Source of the DNA: Chlamydiota bacterium
GTDB taxonomy: Bacteria > Chlamydiota > Chlamydiia > Chlamydiales > Rhabdochlamydiaceae
DNA length: 32,438 bases
Direction: 5' to 3'
Assembly: GCA_013285775.1 (NCBI GenBank)
Contig: JABDHB010000006.1
Coordinates: 1 to 32,438 of the forward strand
How positions within the stretch are numbered: the stretch's first letter is position 1; each line of letters begins with the position of its first letter. Shown here piece after piece: positions 21,042-32,438 of this stretch. The notes beneath the pieces are model-generated. The model searched no databases. It was not told where the DNA came from and worked only from the letters and a program-made list of their open reading frames with translations. Both the position numbers and the translations under genes were made by a program.

Positions 21042-22487
21042 CTATCCTTGCGCTGAGGAGAAGGCGTGCATGTTATCGAACATGTAGAGGTTTTCGGTTT
21101 TGATGATATCGCAGCCGACATTTGAGAGTTCTTGCAAGGTTGTGATGATTTCGTGTTGTGTTACTGGATGATCTTTTTGTTTATGCATGAATCTGCAGCG
21201 CCATTGATCGATACACGAGGTTTCAGGCATCCCATCTGGCCAAATGCGTACGCCCCGATTGCTAATCATTTTGAGATGGAGAGCAGAGGTTTTTAAGTGG
21301 GTTAAATGCTCGATAAATTTTTGTGCAGATTCGTGGTTATAGAGAAAAACATCTGTGCCAACAAGAGTTCTTTTCTCTTTGCTTGGAGGTTTATTATCGA
21401 TTGTTGCAATTTTGGTGTGTGTTTCATAGCTCACAGGTTTTAGTTTGGTGGGTTTGTTGCCGAGATTCTTCACAATTGCTTCTGCAAATTCTCTTGTTCC
21501 CACTTTTACGATGCTTTTCCCTTCTTTGTAGATGTCGTAAGTGTGAATTCCTTCTTCGATGGTTGCTAGCCATGCATTATGAATACGCGCTGCAATATCG
21601 CCATGATCGAGGTAAGATAGCATCATTACCGCGGCCAGAAGGAGTCCAGAGGGGTTCGCAAGGTTTTGACCAGCACGTCTTGGTGCAGAGCCGTGAATGG
21701 CTTCAAACATGGCTCCGTGGCTTCCAATATTTGCTGATCCACCGATTCCTACAGATCCTGAAATTTGAGCAGCGACGTCAGATAAAATATCTCCGTAGAG
21801 ATTAGGCATGACAAGCACGTCGAAGGCTTCAGGGGTGTCTGCAAGCTTAGCGGCCCCTATATCGACAATCCAATGCTCATTGATGATTTCTGGATATTCA
21901 AGGGCAATTTCCTCAAAAACTTTATGAAATAGTCCATCGGAAAATTTCATAATATTATCTTTGGTAAAGCAGGTGACCTTTTTTCTCCCATGGTGGCGAG
22001 CGTATTCGAAGGCATACCGAACAATTTTTTCACATCCAGGGCGAGAAATCAACTTTAAAGAGGAGCAAACCTCAGGCGTTTGCCGATATTCGATTCCGGC
22101 GTAAAGATCCTCTTCGTTTTCTCGAACGATCACGAGATCCATGAGGGGGTGTTTAGTATGGATAAAAGGAGGGTAGGCAACGCAGGGACGGACATTGGCA
22201 TAAAGACCTAAAGAGGTGCGGATAGTGACGTTGAGGCTTTTAAACCCGCCTCCTTGAGGAGTTGTAATGGGCGCTTTGAGGAAGGCTCTGGTTTTTCGGA
22301 TGGTATCCCAGGTCTGAGGTTCGATCCCTGTTGGGAAACCTTTCAAATAAACTTTTTCTCCAATTTCCACCTTGTGAATTTCGAGATTGGCTCCTGCCTC
22401 TTCAAGAATATGAAGTGTCGCATCCATAATTTCAGGACCGATCCCGTCACCATGCGCAACAGATATAGGAATTTTTTTAGTGCTCAT
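21042..22487 (-). CDS. icd: Isocitrate dehydrogenase, Thermus/Rickettsia-type with C-terminal extension
   Basis: A 481-residue TCA-cycle enzyme oxidising isocitrate to 2-oxoglutarate. The catalytic core spans residues 1-340: AHGDGIGPEI at the start, VIVRENEEDLYAGIEY, TKDNIMKFSDGLF, PNLYGDILSDVAAQISGS (metal-binding Asp residues) and EAIHGSAPRRAGQNLANP. About 140 further residues follow, as in the longer enzymes of Thermus and Rickettsia. The cofactor-site residues are Arg-Arg (APRRAG) where NADP enzymes usually have Lys-Tyr and NAD enzymes Asp-Ile; a positive pair favours NADP. As I recall, Chlamydiaceae lack this enzyme. It is transcribed divergently from kpsF across 63 bases. Confidence 0.92.
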   Translation of the reverse strand: MSTKKIPISVAHGDGIGPEIMDATLHILEEAGANLEIHKVEIGEKVYLKGFPTGIEPQTWDTIRKTRAFLKAPITTPQGGGFKSLNVTIRTSLGLYANVRPCVAYPPFIHTKHPLMDLVIVRENEEDLYAGIEYRQTPEVCSSLKLISRPGCEKIVRYAFEYARHHGRKKVTCFTKDNIMKFSDGLFHKVFEEIALEYPEIINEHWIVDIGAAKLADTPEAFDVLVMPNLYGDILSDVAAQISGSVGIGGSANIGSHGAMFEAIHGSAPRRAGQNLANPSGLLLAAVMMLSYLDHGDIAARIHNAWLATIEEGIHTYDIYKEGKSIVKVGTREFAEAIVKNLGNKPTKLKPVSYETHTKIATIDNKPPSKEKRTLVGTDVFLYNHESAQKFIEHLTHLKTSALHLKMISNRGVRIWPDGMPETSCIDQWRCRFMHKQKDHPVTQHEIITTLQELSNVGCDIIKTENLYMFDNMHAFSSAQG

Positions 22488-22550
22488 TTTTAACCCTTTT
22501 TCTTCGTTTTATTCCATTTAATTAAACACTTCAAGTAAAATGAGACTCAT

Positions 22551-23510
22551 ATGTTAAGAGAACTTTTTAAAGAACAGAGGGCTGCCATTGATTATTTTTT
22601 CGATCATATCGAGATTGAAAAAATGGAAAAGGTGTTTGATGCATGCTTGCAATCAAAAGGGCTGATTATTTTCACCGGAATTGGGAAAAGTGGAATCATC
22701 GCAGAAAAAATTGCGATGACTCTTACTTCCACAGGCTCACGCGCACTTTTTTTACCTGCAGTGAATTTTTTGCATGGAGATATTGGGATTCTTTCTTCTG
22801 AAGATGTCGTTGTTCTTTTAAGCAAGAGTGGCGAAACAGAGGAGTTGCTAGAACTTATCCCTCATATGAAAAAACGGGGAGCAACACTTATTTCTATAGT
22901 TTCAAAAAGGGAAAGCCGTTTGGAGAAAGGGTGTGATTATTCCCTTTTTCTTCCAGTATTAAAAGAGCTCTGTCCTTTTGATCTGGCTCCCACTGTTTCT
23001 ACGGCAGTGCAGCTTCTTTTTGGAGATGTGCTTGGCATAGCTTTGATGCGTAAAAAGAATTTCTCTTTAGCTGATTATGCACTTACTCATCCGTCAGGAT
23101 CTCTCGGCAAAAAAATCACTCTGAAAGTGGAAGATGTAATGCTAAAAAATGAGAACATTCCCCTTTGTCGCCCTGAAGATTTTATCAGAGATATCCTCTC
23201 ACCTCTTTCATCTAAAAAATGTGGATGCCAACTTATTGTTGATCATGAAAGTAAAATTCTTGGAATTTTTACTGACGGAGATTTAAGACGCGCTTTGCAA
23301 TCTCACGGACCAAACGTTTTAGAAGAGAAAATAGAAAATCTCATGGTTCGTTCTTATTTTTCTATCGATAAAGACAAGCTTGCGTGGGAAGCTTTAAAAC
23401 TCATGCAGCAGGATCCTAAGAAGTGGATCATGGTCCTTCCCGTTGTGGACAGTGACAAAAAAGTTGTAGGAATTCTTCGAATGCACGATATTGTACAATT
23501 AGGATTGTAG
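22551..23510 (+). CDS. kpsF: Arabinose 5-phosphate isomerase (KpsF/KdsD family)
   Basis: A 319-residue enzyme converting ribulose 5-phosphate to arabinose 5-phosphate, the first precursor of Kdo for lipopolysaccharide. The SIS domain (residues about 30-170) shows GIGKSGIIAEKIAMTLTSTG, FLHGDIGIL and LLSKSGETEELLELIPHMK. Two CBS domains follow: VEDVMLKNENIPL with GIFTDGDLRRAL, and VRSYFSIDKDK with VVGILRMHDIV. This SIS-CBS-CBS plan and length are standard. NhaD follows after 18 bases. Confidence 0.94.
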   Translation: MLRELFKEQRAAIDYFFDHIEIEKMEKVFDACLQSKGLIIFTGIGKSGIIAEKIAMTLTSTGSRALFLPAVNFLHGDIGILSSEDVVVLLSKSGETEELLELIPHMKKRGATLISIVSKRESRLEKGCDYSLFLPVLKELCPFDLAPTVSTAVQLLFGDVLGIALMRKKNFSLADYALTHPSGSLGKKITLKVEDVMLKNENIPLCRPEDFIRDILSPLSSKKCGCQLIVDHESKILGIFTDGDLRRALQSHGPNVLEEKIENLMVRSYFSIDKDKLAWEALKLMQQDPKKWIMVLPVVDSDKKVVGILRMHDIVQLGL

Positions 23511-23528
23511 CAATATTGGAGTATATAC

Positions 23529-24767
23529 ATGGACGTCGTCATTATCATCGCCCTTTTTTTATTGGGTTACGCGGCAATTATTTTAGAACATCCGATTAAA
23601 ATGAATAAAGCGGCAATTGCGCTGCTAACAGCAACGCTTTGTTGGACTGCTTATTTTGTAACAAATGGCCCTACAGAGGCTTTTGCTCATCATGTTTCCG
23701 ATGTTGCACAGATTTTGTTTTTCTTGATGGGCGCTATGGCCATTGTGGAGCTCATGGATTCCCACGGCGGATTTTCTATTATCACTGATTTAATCCAAAC
23801 GAGATCCAAGAGAAAAATGTTATGGATCATCGCCTTTATTAGTTTTTTTCTTTCTTCTGTCCTCGACAACTTAACAACAACAATTCTCATGGTTTCATTG
23901 CTAAGAAAACTTGTTCCTGATAAGGAGTCCCGTCTTTTCTTATGCTTTATTGTAGTGGTCGCTGCAAATGCTGGTGGAGCTTGGACTCCCATTGGGGATG
24001 TCACAACAACAATGCTTTGGATTAACGGACAACTCACATCGATAGCCGTAATGAAATCTCTTTTTCTGCCAAGTTTAGTTTCATTGCTAGTTCCTCTTTG
24101 TATTTATAGTTTTCAGCTCAAAGGAAATTACAATCGCCTTCCAAAGAATGCAAAAAATCAAAGAGTTCCAGGTAGAAGACGTGTGTTTGTTGTCGGTATA
24201 CTAGCGCTTGTTTTTGTTCCCATTTTTAAAGCGCTTACAGGATTGCCTCCTTTTATGGGTGTCCTTATTGGTCTTGCAGTTTTATGGCTTATGACCGACT
24301 TAATGCATCATAAACATGAAGAGCGTCACTATTTACGGATCCCTCATGTTTTAACGAGAATTGATACATCAGGGATTCTTTTCTTTTTAGGAATTTTGCT
24401 TGCTGTAAATGCTCTAGAATCAGCTGGCATTTTAAGCAGTATCGCAACATGGTTAAGTAACGAAGTGCAGAATTTGTCTCTTATTGCGACGTTTATAGGC
24501 TTTGTTTCTGCCATCATCGATAACGTTCCCCTTGTTGCTGCAACAATGGGAATGTATTCTCTTTCTTCTTTTCCCACAGATCATACCTTTTGGCATATGA
24601 TTGCTTATGCAGCCGGAACTGGTGGGAGCATCCTCATTATTGGTTCTGCTGCAGGTGTTGCTCTTATGGGGCTAGAGAAAGTGGATTTTCTTTCCTATCT
24701 CAAGAAGGCGTCCCTTCCCACTTTAATTGGCTATTTAGCAGGAATGGGAATCTACCTCTTGTTATAG
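23529..24767 (+). CDS. nhaD: Na+/H+ antiporter, NhaD type
   Basis: A 412-residue membrane protein of the ion-transporter superfamily with about 12 hydrophobic segments. NhaD-type signatures include the N-terminal ALFLLGYAAIILEHPIKMNKAAIALL (in halves), SSVLDNLTTTILMVSLLRKL with the membrane-embedded Asp, AANAGGAWTPIGDVTTTMLW, SAIIDNVPLVAATMGMY, and GTGGSILIIGSAAGVALMG near the C-terminus. The paired 'DN' sites and GDVTT are the usual ion-coordinating elements. It presumably exchanges sodium for protons at the inner membrane. GGAG lies 9 bases before the ATG. It follows kpsF closely and ends before a GC-rich palindrome. Confidence 0.94.
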   Translation: MDVVIIIALFLLGYAAIILEHPIKMNKAAIALLTATLCWTAYFVTNGPTEAFAHHVSDVAQILFFLMGAMAIVELMDSHGGFSIITDLIQTRSKRKMLWIIAFISFFLSSVLDNLTTTILMVSLLRKLVPDKESRLFLCFIVVVAANAGGAWTPIGDVTTTMLWINGQLTSIAVMKSLFLPSLVSLLVPLCIYSFQLKGNYNRLPKNAKNQRVPGRRRVFVVGILALVFVPIFKALTGLPPFMGVLIGLAVLWLMTDLMHHKHEERHYLRIPHVLTRIDTSGILFFLGILLAVNALESAGILSSIATWLSNEVQNLSLIATFIGFVSAIIDNVPLVAATMGMYSLSSFPTDHTFWHMIAYAAGTGGSILIIGSAAGVALMGLEKVDFLSYLKKASLPTLIGYLAGMGIYLLL

Positions 24768-24778
24768 TAACGCAGTCT

Positions 24779-24908
24779 AAAGAAAGAAAAGATCGGGCAC
24801 GCACGCGGGCACGGGCACGAAATTCGGAAAGAAAAGAGAATTTAAGGTCATCTTTATCTTTCGTGCCCGTGCCCATGCCCGCGTGCGTGCCCGATCTTTC
24901 TCTTTTAA
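24779..24908. repeat. GC-rich palindrome between convergent nhaD and MFS genes
   Basis: Arms read GATCGGGCACGCACGCGGGC and its complement, continuing to GGGCACGAAA. The right arm has one more six-base GGGCAC/GGGCAT-type unit than the left. The loop is about 40 bases. The MFS stop codon (24905-24907) lies at the right tip. This is the sharpest GC contrast in its neighbourhood, and it probably terminates transcription from both sides. Confidence 0.8.
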
Positions 24909-26185
24909 GGCAATGTTGATGGGTATGAGGGTTTGCAGAATGTTTCTTTGATGAGCCAGAGGAGCGTCAAAGAAATGAATAGGTAAATCGGCAAAGTTGT
25001 CAGAGCTATCTTATAAGCATCAACTGTAAATATTCTCACACCGTCTACAATTTTTCCTTCCCATTTAAGATCGAGAAATTTGCCTGTTAAAGGATCTGAA
25101 AACGCGCCGATGATCGCATCGAAGCTATTCATGAATCCAATTGCCGTTGCTGCCATTATGGGCCGGGAAATCTCGCAGATCATGGTAAAGCAAAGGAGGA
25201 AGCTGCTTATGCTGAGCCCAAAGATAAATAAAAGCATTCCAACCATGAAGGAAGAAAGAGTGGGAATATAAAGCACAGCAGATAGGGAAAACATAGCAAT
25301 CAGAGTTCCCCAAAACATCACATGTTTCCTCTTTCCAAGATAATCTGAAAACCAACCAAAACAGGGAGCTCCAACAGCAAATCCGATAAAAATTAAAGAA
25401 ACGTGTTGCGCAGCTGTGTGGGAAGATAGGTTAAACGCTTCAGAAAGAAATGAAACGCCCCAAAGACCTCCAAATACAGAAACCGGTGCAAACGCAAGGC
25501 CGCTATAGAGAGAAAGCCACCAGGCTTGCGGATTTTGGAAAATTTCTTTCAATCTATGACTAAGATTATGCGATGCCATAACAGCTTCTTCTTTATGGCC
25601 TGGGGCTTTATCTCGAATCACGAGCCAAAAAAGAGCTGCTAAAATAAGCTCTCCTATTCCGATCCACTCCATAGCAGGTCTCCAGCCAAGCATTTCAATA
25701 AAATGAGATAAAGGTCTTTGTCCGCCTACAGCGCCAAGCATCCCCATAGTCATCATGAGGCCTGCCATAAACGCAAAGCGCCTTTTTGGGAACCAATTTG
25801 CGATTAATTTAAGACAGTTAATAGCTGCAAAGCTCGCTCCTATGCCTGTAAGAAAGCGCCCCACTTCAGCTTCCCATAAATTATTTGCGCGACCAAATAA
25901 AAAAGAGCCAGCTGCGCATACGATGATGGCTAAAGTAGTCACCTTTCTAGGTCCCCATCTATCCACTAAGATTCCTGCGGGAATTTGCATAATTAAATAA
26001 GAGTAAAAGTAGCAAGCGGCTAGGTTTCCTAGCTGAGCTCCAGAAATAGAAAACTCTTTCATAAGATCGTGAGTCATCACACTTGGAGAGACTTCGATTG
26101 CATATTTATAAAACATGAAAAATGCGCCCAAAACCCATATGAGCCATCTATGAACATTGATAAATAATTCCTTCTTTTTATTCAT
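24905..26185 (-). CDS. MFS transporter, anion/sugar-acid type
   Basis: A 426-residue major facilitator protein with 12 predicted helices. The N-terminal half has HRWLIWVLGAFFMFYKYAIEVSPSVM, AGILVDRWGPRK (the conserved MFS loop 2-3 motif) and GRFLTGIGASFAAINCLKLIANWFPKRR. The C-terminal half has a second loop motif FGWFSDYLGKRKH. The pattern resembles transporters of organic anions or sugar phosphates common in Legionella, Coxiella and environmental chlamydiae; substrate unknown. I start it at ATG 26183-26185 (MNKKKEL), with GGGA 8 bases upstream; ATG 26194 lies too close to that site, and the longer frame to 26329 has an unlikely Phe/Ile/Lys-rich leader. Confidence 0.85.
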   Translation of the reverse strand: MNKKKELFINVHRWLIWVLGAFFMFYKYAIEVSPSVMTHDLMKEFSISGAQLGNLAACYFYSYLIMQIPAGILVDRWGPRKVTTLAIIVCAAGSFLFGRANNLWEAEVGRFLTGIGASFAAINCLKLIANWFPKRRFAFMAGLMMTMGMLGAVGGQRPLSHFIEMLGWRPAMEWIGIGELILAALFWLVIRDKAPGHKEEAVMASHNLSHRLKEIFQNPQAWWLSLYSGLAFAPVSVFGGLWGVSFLSEAFNLSSHTAAQHVSLIFIGFAVGAPCFGWFSDYLGKRKHVMFWGTLIAMFSLSAVLYIPTLSSFMVGMLLFIFGLSISSFLLCFTMICEISRPIMAATAIGFMNSFDAIIGAFSDPLTGKFLDLKWEGKIVDGVRIFTVDAYKIALTTLPIYLFISLTLLWLIKETFCKPSYPSTLP

Positions 26186-26288
26186 ATTAAACATCCCGTA
26201 AAATTTGTTGTTGAGGATGTTTATACCTGAGAAAAAGATATTTTTCTTCTCAAAAAAATACTTTAAAATAACTATTTTTAAAAAGCTG

Positions 26289-26521
26289 TTGCGGAAAAAG
26301 AAGTAAATTGAGTATGTTCTTGCACACATCTGAAACGGAAACGTTTAAGAAGAGCAGGCGTGAAGCTTGTAGGCTAGTTTGACAGTTTGACAACAGAAAA
26401 GAAGTGATGAACTGAATAGTAAAGCTTGTGCGAATAGACTACTGTTAAAAGTAGGCTATTTGCCTTAAAGTGCCCCTAAGTAAAGGGGCACAAGAAATAA
26501 AACCATCAAAACTCAAAATTA
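26289..26521 (+). promoter_or_regulatory. rRNA operon leader with weak candidate promoter and processing stem
   Basis: The region before 16S contains the 5' half of the pre-16S processing stem (26390-26414), so transcription must start upstream of it. The best pair I see is TTGCGG (26289-26294), 18 bases, TATGTT (26313-26318), which is weak. A leader hairpin GTGCCCCT/AGGGGCAC lies at 26470-26491 without a T run. The two TTGACA motifs at 26379 and 26387 lack good -10 partners and the second overlaps the stem. Confidence 0.35.
26390..26414 (+). other. Pre-16S processing stem, 5' strand
   Basis: ACAACAGAAAAGAAGTGATG and the next five bases (AACTG) are complementary to 28138-28162 downstream of 16S. 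The stem is 25 bp with one G-U pair, of the kind cut by RNase III to release pre-16S rRNA. Confidence 0.8.
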
Positions 26522-28075
<1,554 letters not shown>

Positions 28076-28137
28076 TAAAGGATAGAAAAGATGAAGACAT
28101 CCGTGTCTCTCTTTTTAGGTTGAGCAAGCTTTGCTAC

Positions 28138-28162
28138 CAGTTCATCATTTCTTTTCTGTTGT
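28138..28162 (+). other. Pre-16S processing stem, 3' strand
   Basis: CAGTTCATCATTTCTTTTCT plus TTGT-type end pairs with 26390-26414. The 16S-23S spacer (28076-28662) contains no tRNA gene; besides this strand it holds a palindrome at 28429-28527 and the 5' strand of the 23S stem. Confidence 0.8.
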
Positions 28163-28428
28163 TAAACACAAATAGATAAACGTTCTTTAAGAACGATATT
28201 GTTATCTTGAAAGCATGAAAATTGTAATTTAAGTAAATCTCAAAAAGCATTCTTCCATAAGTAATGGAAGAGTGTAGAAAGCGCATTAAAAAGATTTAGT
28301 AAATATATAAATTAGGTAAGTCTTTAGAGATAAAGATTATTATTTAATTTCACTGAAATAAAATGCCGCTTGAGGAGAAATACTTCACACATACACACAG
28401 AGGCGTTCAATAATTGACTAATGGCAAT

Positions 28429-28527
28429 GTTGGCGCTTCAGATTTGTAGCAGGCGTAAGCCGGCACCGAAGCAGGACATGTTTTTCACATGGCCGATGGA
28501 GGTGGCTACAAAGATGAAGATGCCAAC
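28429..28527. repeat. Palindromic insertion in the 16S-23S spacer
   Basis: GTTGGCGCTTCAGATTTGTA at the left pairs imperfectly with TACAAAGATGAAGATGCCAA at the right. The centre has a small ACATG...CATGG-type hairpin. It is more GC-rich than the rest of the spacer and looks like an inserted repeat that would fold out of the pre-rRNA as a separate hairpin. Confidence 0.65.
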
Positions 28528-28620
28528 GCAGCCAGTAGTCGATTTTGAATGCTGATGTGTGTCAAGAAAATTAGGTTGAAGAATTGGCGAAAGCAATTAG
28601 AAAGTAAGAAAGTTGCAAAA

Positions 28621-28635
28621 ATTAGCGTTTTTGAC
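28621..28635 (+). other. Pre-23S processing stem, 5' strand
   Basis: ATTAGCGTTTTTGAC pairs with GTCAAAAACGTTAAT at 31662-31676, a 15-bp stem with one G-U pair that encloses the 23S gene. Confidence 0.7.
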
Positions 28636-28662
28636 AGAATAGTGATACACAAAAATCTTTGT

Positions 28663-31602
<2,940 letters not shown>

Positions 31603-31661
31603 CTTTTTTTCTTTTCATCGTCATGTTCGTTAAGTTAACGGACAAGACAATGTGATGAAGA

Positions 31662-31676
31662 GTCAAAAACGTTAAT
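31662..31676 (+). other. Pre-23S processing stem, 3' strand
   Basis: GTCAAAAACGTTAAT is the partner of 28621-28635. The rest of the 23S-5S spacer (31603-31844) has three small hairpins (for example CCTAGGGCGATGCCCTAGG at about 31748 and AATGCTAACTAGCATT at about 31802) and no gene. Confidence 0.7.
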
Positions 31677-31844
31677 GTAGTCAATTCTTCACGATAATTT
31701 TCGTGAGTATGACTCTTCAAGCGACATTTTATTTTAGTGAACGCAACCTAGGGCGATGCCCTAGGCTACATAGTTCTAGCCTTACAGGCTAAAGATATGT
31801 GAATGCTAACTAGCATTCTAGAGAAATACTTAAAGAACAATTTT

Positions 31845-31958
31845 CTTGGTGGCAATAGAGCAAGGGAAACACCTGATCCCATACCGAACTCAGAAGTTAA
31901 GCCTTGCATCGCCGATGGTACTGCACACAAGAGTGTGGAAGAGTAGGTTGCCGCCAAG
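31845..31958 (+). rRNA. 5S ribosomal RNA
   Basis: About 114 bases. The terminal helix is CTTGGTGGC with GCCGCCAAG. The internal landmarks are GGAAACACCTGATCCCATAC, GAACTCAGAAGTTAAGC and GGTACTGCAC. It is the last gene of the rRNA operon. Confidence 0.95.
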
Positions 31959-31968
31959 CTTTCAATTC

Positions 31969-31999
31969 GCCCAGATCGTAAGATCTGGGCTTTTTTTTT
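31969..31999 (+). terminator. Intrinsic terminator of the rRNA operon
   Basis: GCCCAGATC and GATCTGGGC-type arms (31969-31990; the loop is GTAA and the inner pairs AGATC/AGATCT overlap it) are followed by nine T. It starts 11 bases after 5S. Confidence 0.9.
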
Positions 32000-32096
32000 G
32001 CCAAAAAAACCCAGATTTACGATCTCCCAGGGTTACATTGGTCCTCCGGACCTGCCTCACCCTGCGCTATATACCATCATCCCATCCTGGGATGTT

Positions 32097-32326
32097 TTGT
32101 CCCGCTAGGGACATAGGTTTATAGCCAGGGTGTGAGCACGCCGGCCAGGCGCGCGGAACCCCTGGAATTATCAAGTTAAAAATATGCGCTCCAGAGGAGC
32201 GCTGGAAGCTTTTAGTGTTGCAACGCTCCTCTGGAGCGCGGGTTATGGGATTTCGCTCCAGGGGTTCCGCGCGCCTGGCCGGCGTGCTCACACCCTGGCT
32301 ATAAACCTACGTCCCTGGCGGGACAA
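32097..32326. repeat. GC-rich palindrome (family C) downstream of the rRNA operon
   Basis: Two 70-bp arms (32097-32166 and 32257-32326) are inverted copies with only about two mismatches, from TTGTCCCGC at the outside to GGAACCCCTGGA at the inside. The roughly 90-base centre has a second inverted pair, GCGCTCCAGAGGAGCG and CGCTCCTCTGGAGCGC. I see no gene from 32000 to the window end; the last 110 bases contain a match to the tip motif of family E (CCGTTTCTAG at about 32341). Confidence 0.85.
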
Positions 32327-32438
32327 ATGTGGTTCACCCACCGTTTCTAGATTTAATGGCAGGGTATTGGAGGTGGCTTTCCTAATGACATTGGGTCGAA
32401 GGCCCGGGAAACAGCAATATAAAAAATCGAGTCCCAAC

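Noticed and set aside
21323-21805. 160-residue rightward frame inside icd
   Set aside because: It is the antisense shadow of a well-supported gene, with no binding site or recognisable motif.
26379-26392. Two TTGACA boxes as the rRNA promoter
   Set aside because: Neither has a good -10 box at 16-18 bases, and the second overlaps the transcribed processing stem.
28076-28662. tRNA-Ile or tRNA-Ala in the 16S-23S spacer
   Set aside because: No T-arm GGTTCGAATC-type sequence or anticodon arm is present; the spacer holds only stems and a palindrome.

Overview
The window comes from an environmental (amoeba- or arthropod-associated) member of the Chlamydiae. The 16S rRNA has the chlamydial form (rRNA reads 'gatgaggcatgcaagtcgaac' near its 5' end). 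Several gene groups match ones I remember from Chlamydia: metal ABC transporter with obgE-rpmA-rplU, nrdR-dksA-lspA, the paired RNA-modification genes, and the E2 and kpsF genes. A full-length isocitrate dehydrogenase and a U-box protein point away from Chlamydiaceae proper. The family within the order is not settled here. The genome is AT-rich, and genes are packed in short overlapping operons separated by unusual repeats.

Layout. 1-3.3 kb is accessory: a partial secreted protein, a two-helix Inc-like membrane protein, then a hydrolase gene followed by a membrane gene that appears frameshifted. 3.3-4.0 kb holds only repeats, ending in tRNA-Phe. 4.1-8.7 kb is conserved: obgE, rpmA and rplU, two tiny basic ORFs, and a Zn/Mn-type ABC transporter. 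8.77-9.57 kb is tRNA-Ser followed by a tandem array of 140-bp units. 9.6-13.7 kb is one long co-directional run (nrdR, dksA-like, lspA, an unknown gene, and three RNA-modification genes). 13.9-18.5 kb has an unknown secreted-type protein and asd on the minus strand, then gmhA-lpxK-E2. 18.5-21 kb has nested repeats around a U-box/TPR effector candidate. 21-26.2 kb carries icd, kpsF, nhaD and an MFS transporter. 26.5-32 kb is a 16S-23S-5S rRNA operon without spacer tRNAs, with recognisable pre-rRNA processing stems, followed by a strong palindrome.

The most unusual content is the non-coding DNA. At least five palindromic families fill the gaps. One family (called T here) sits directly downstream of both tRNA genes. 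Each copy carries an inverted and a direct version of the 3' end of its own host tRNA, built around a shared hairpin, GCCACTAAATGTGGC. At tRNA-Ser it forms three identical 140-bp units plus a broken fourth. Another family (A, 17-bp terminal inverted repeats) is caught inside a third family (B) with a CTT target duplication, and the matching empty site lies elsewhere in this window. I consider the tRNA-matched repeat family the best candidate for an undescribed system.

Functions fit an intracellular bacterium: metal uptake, lipopolysaccharide synthesis (gmhA, lpxK, kpsF), lipoprotein processing, ribosome assembly and RNA modification, plus eukaryote-like effector candidates. All assignments come from reading motifs by eye; no database search was run.
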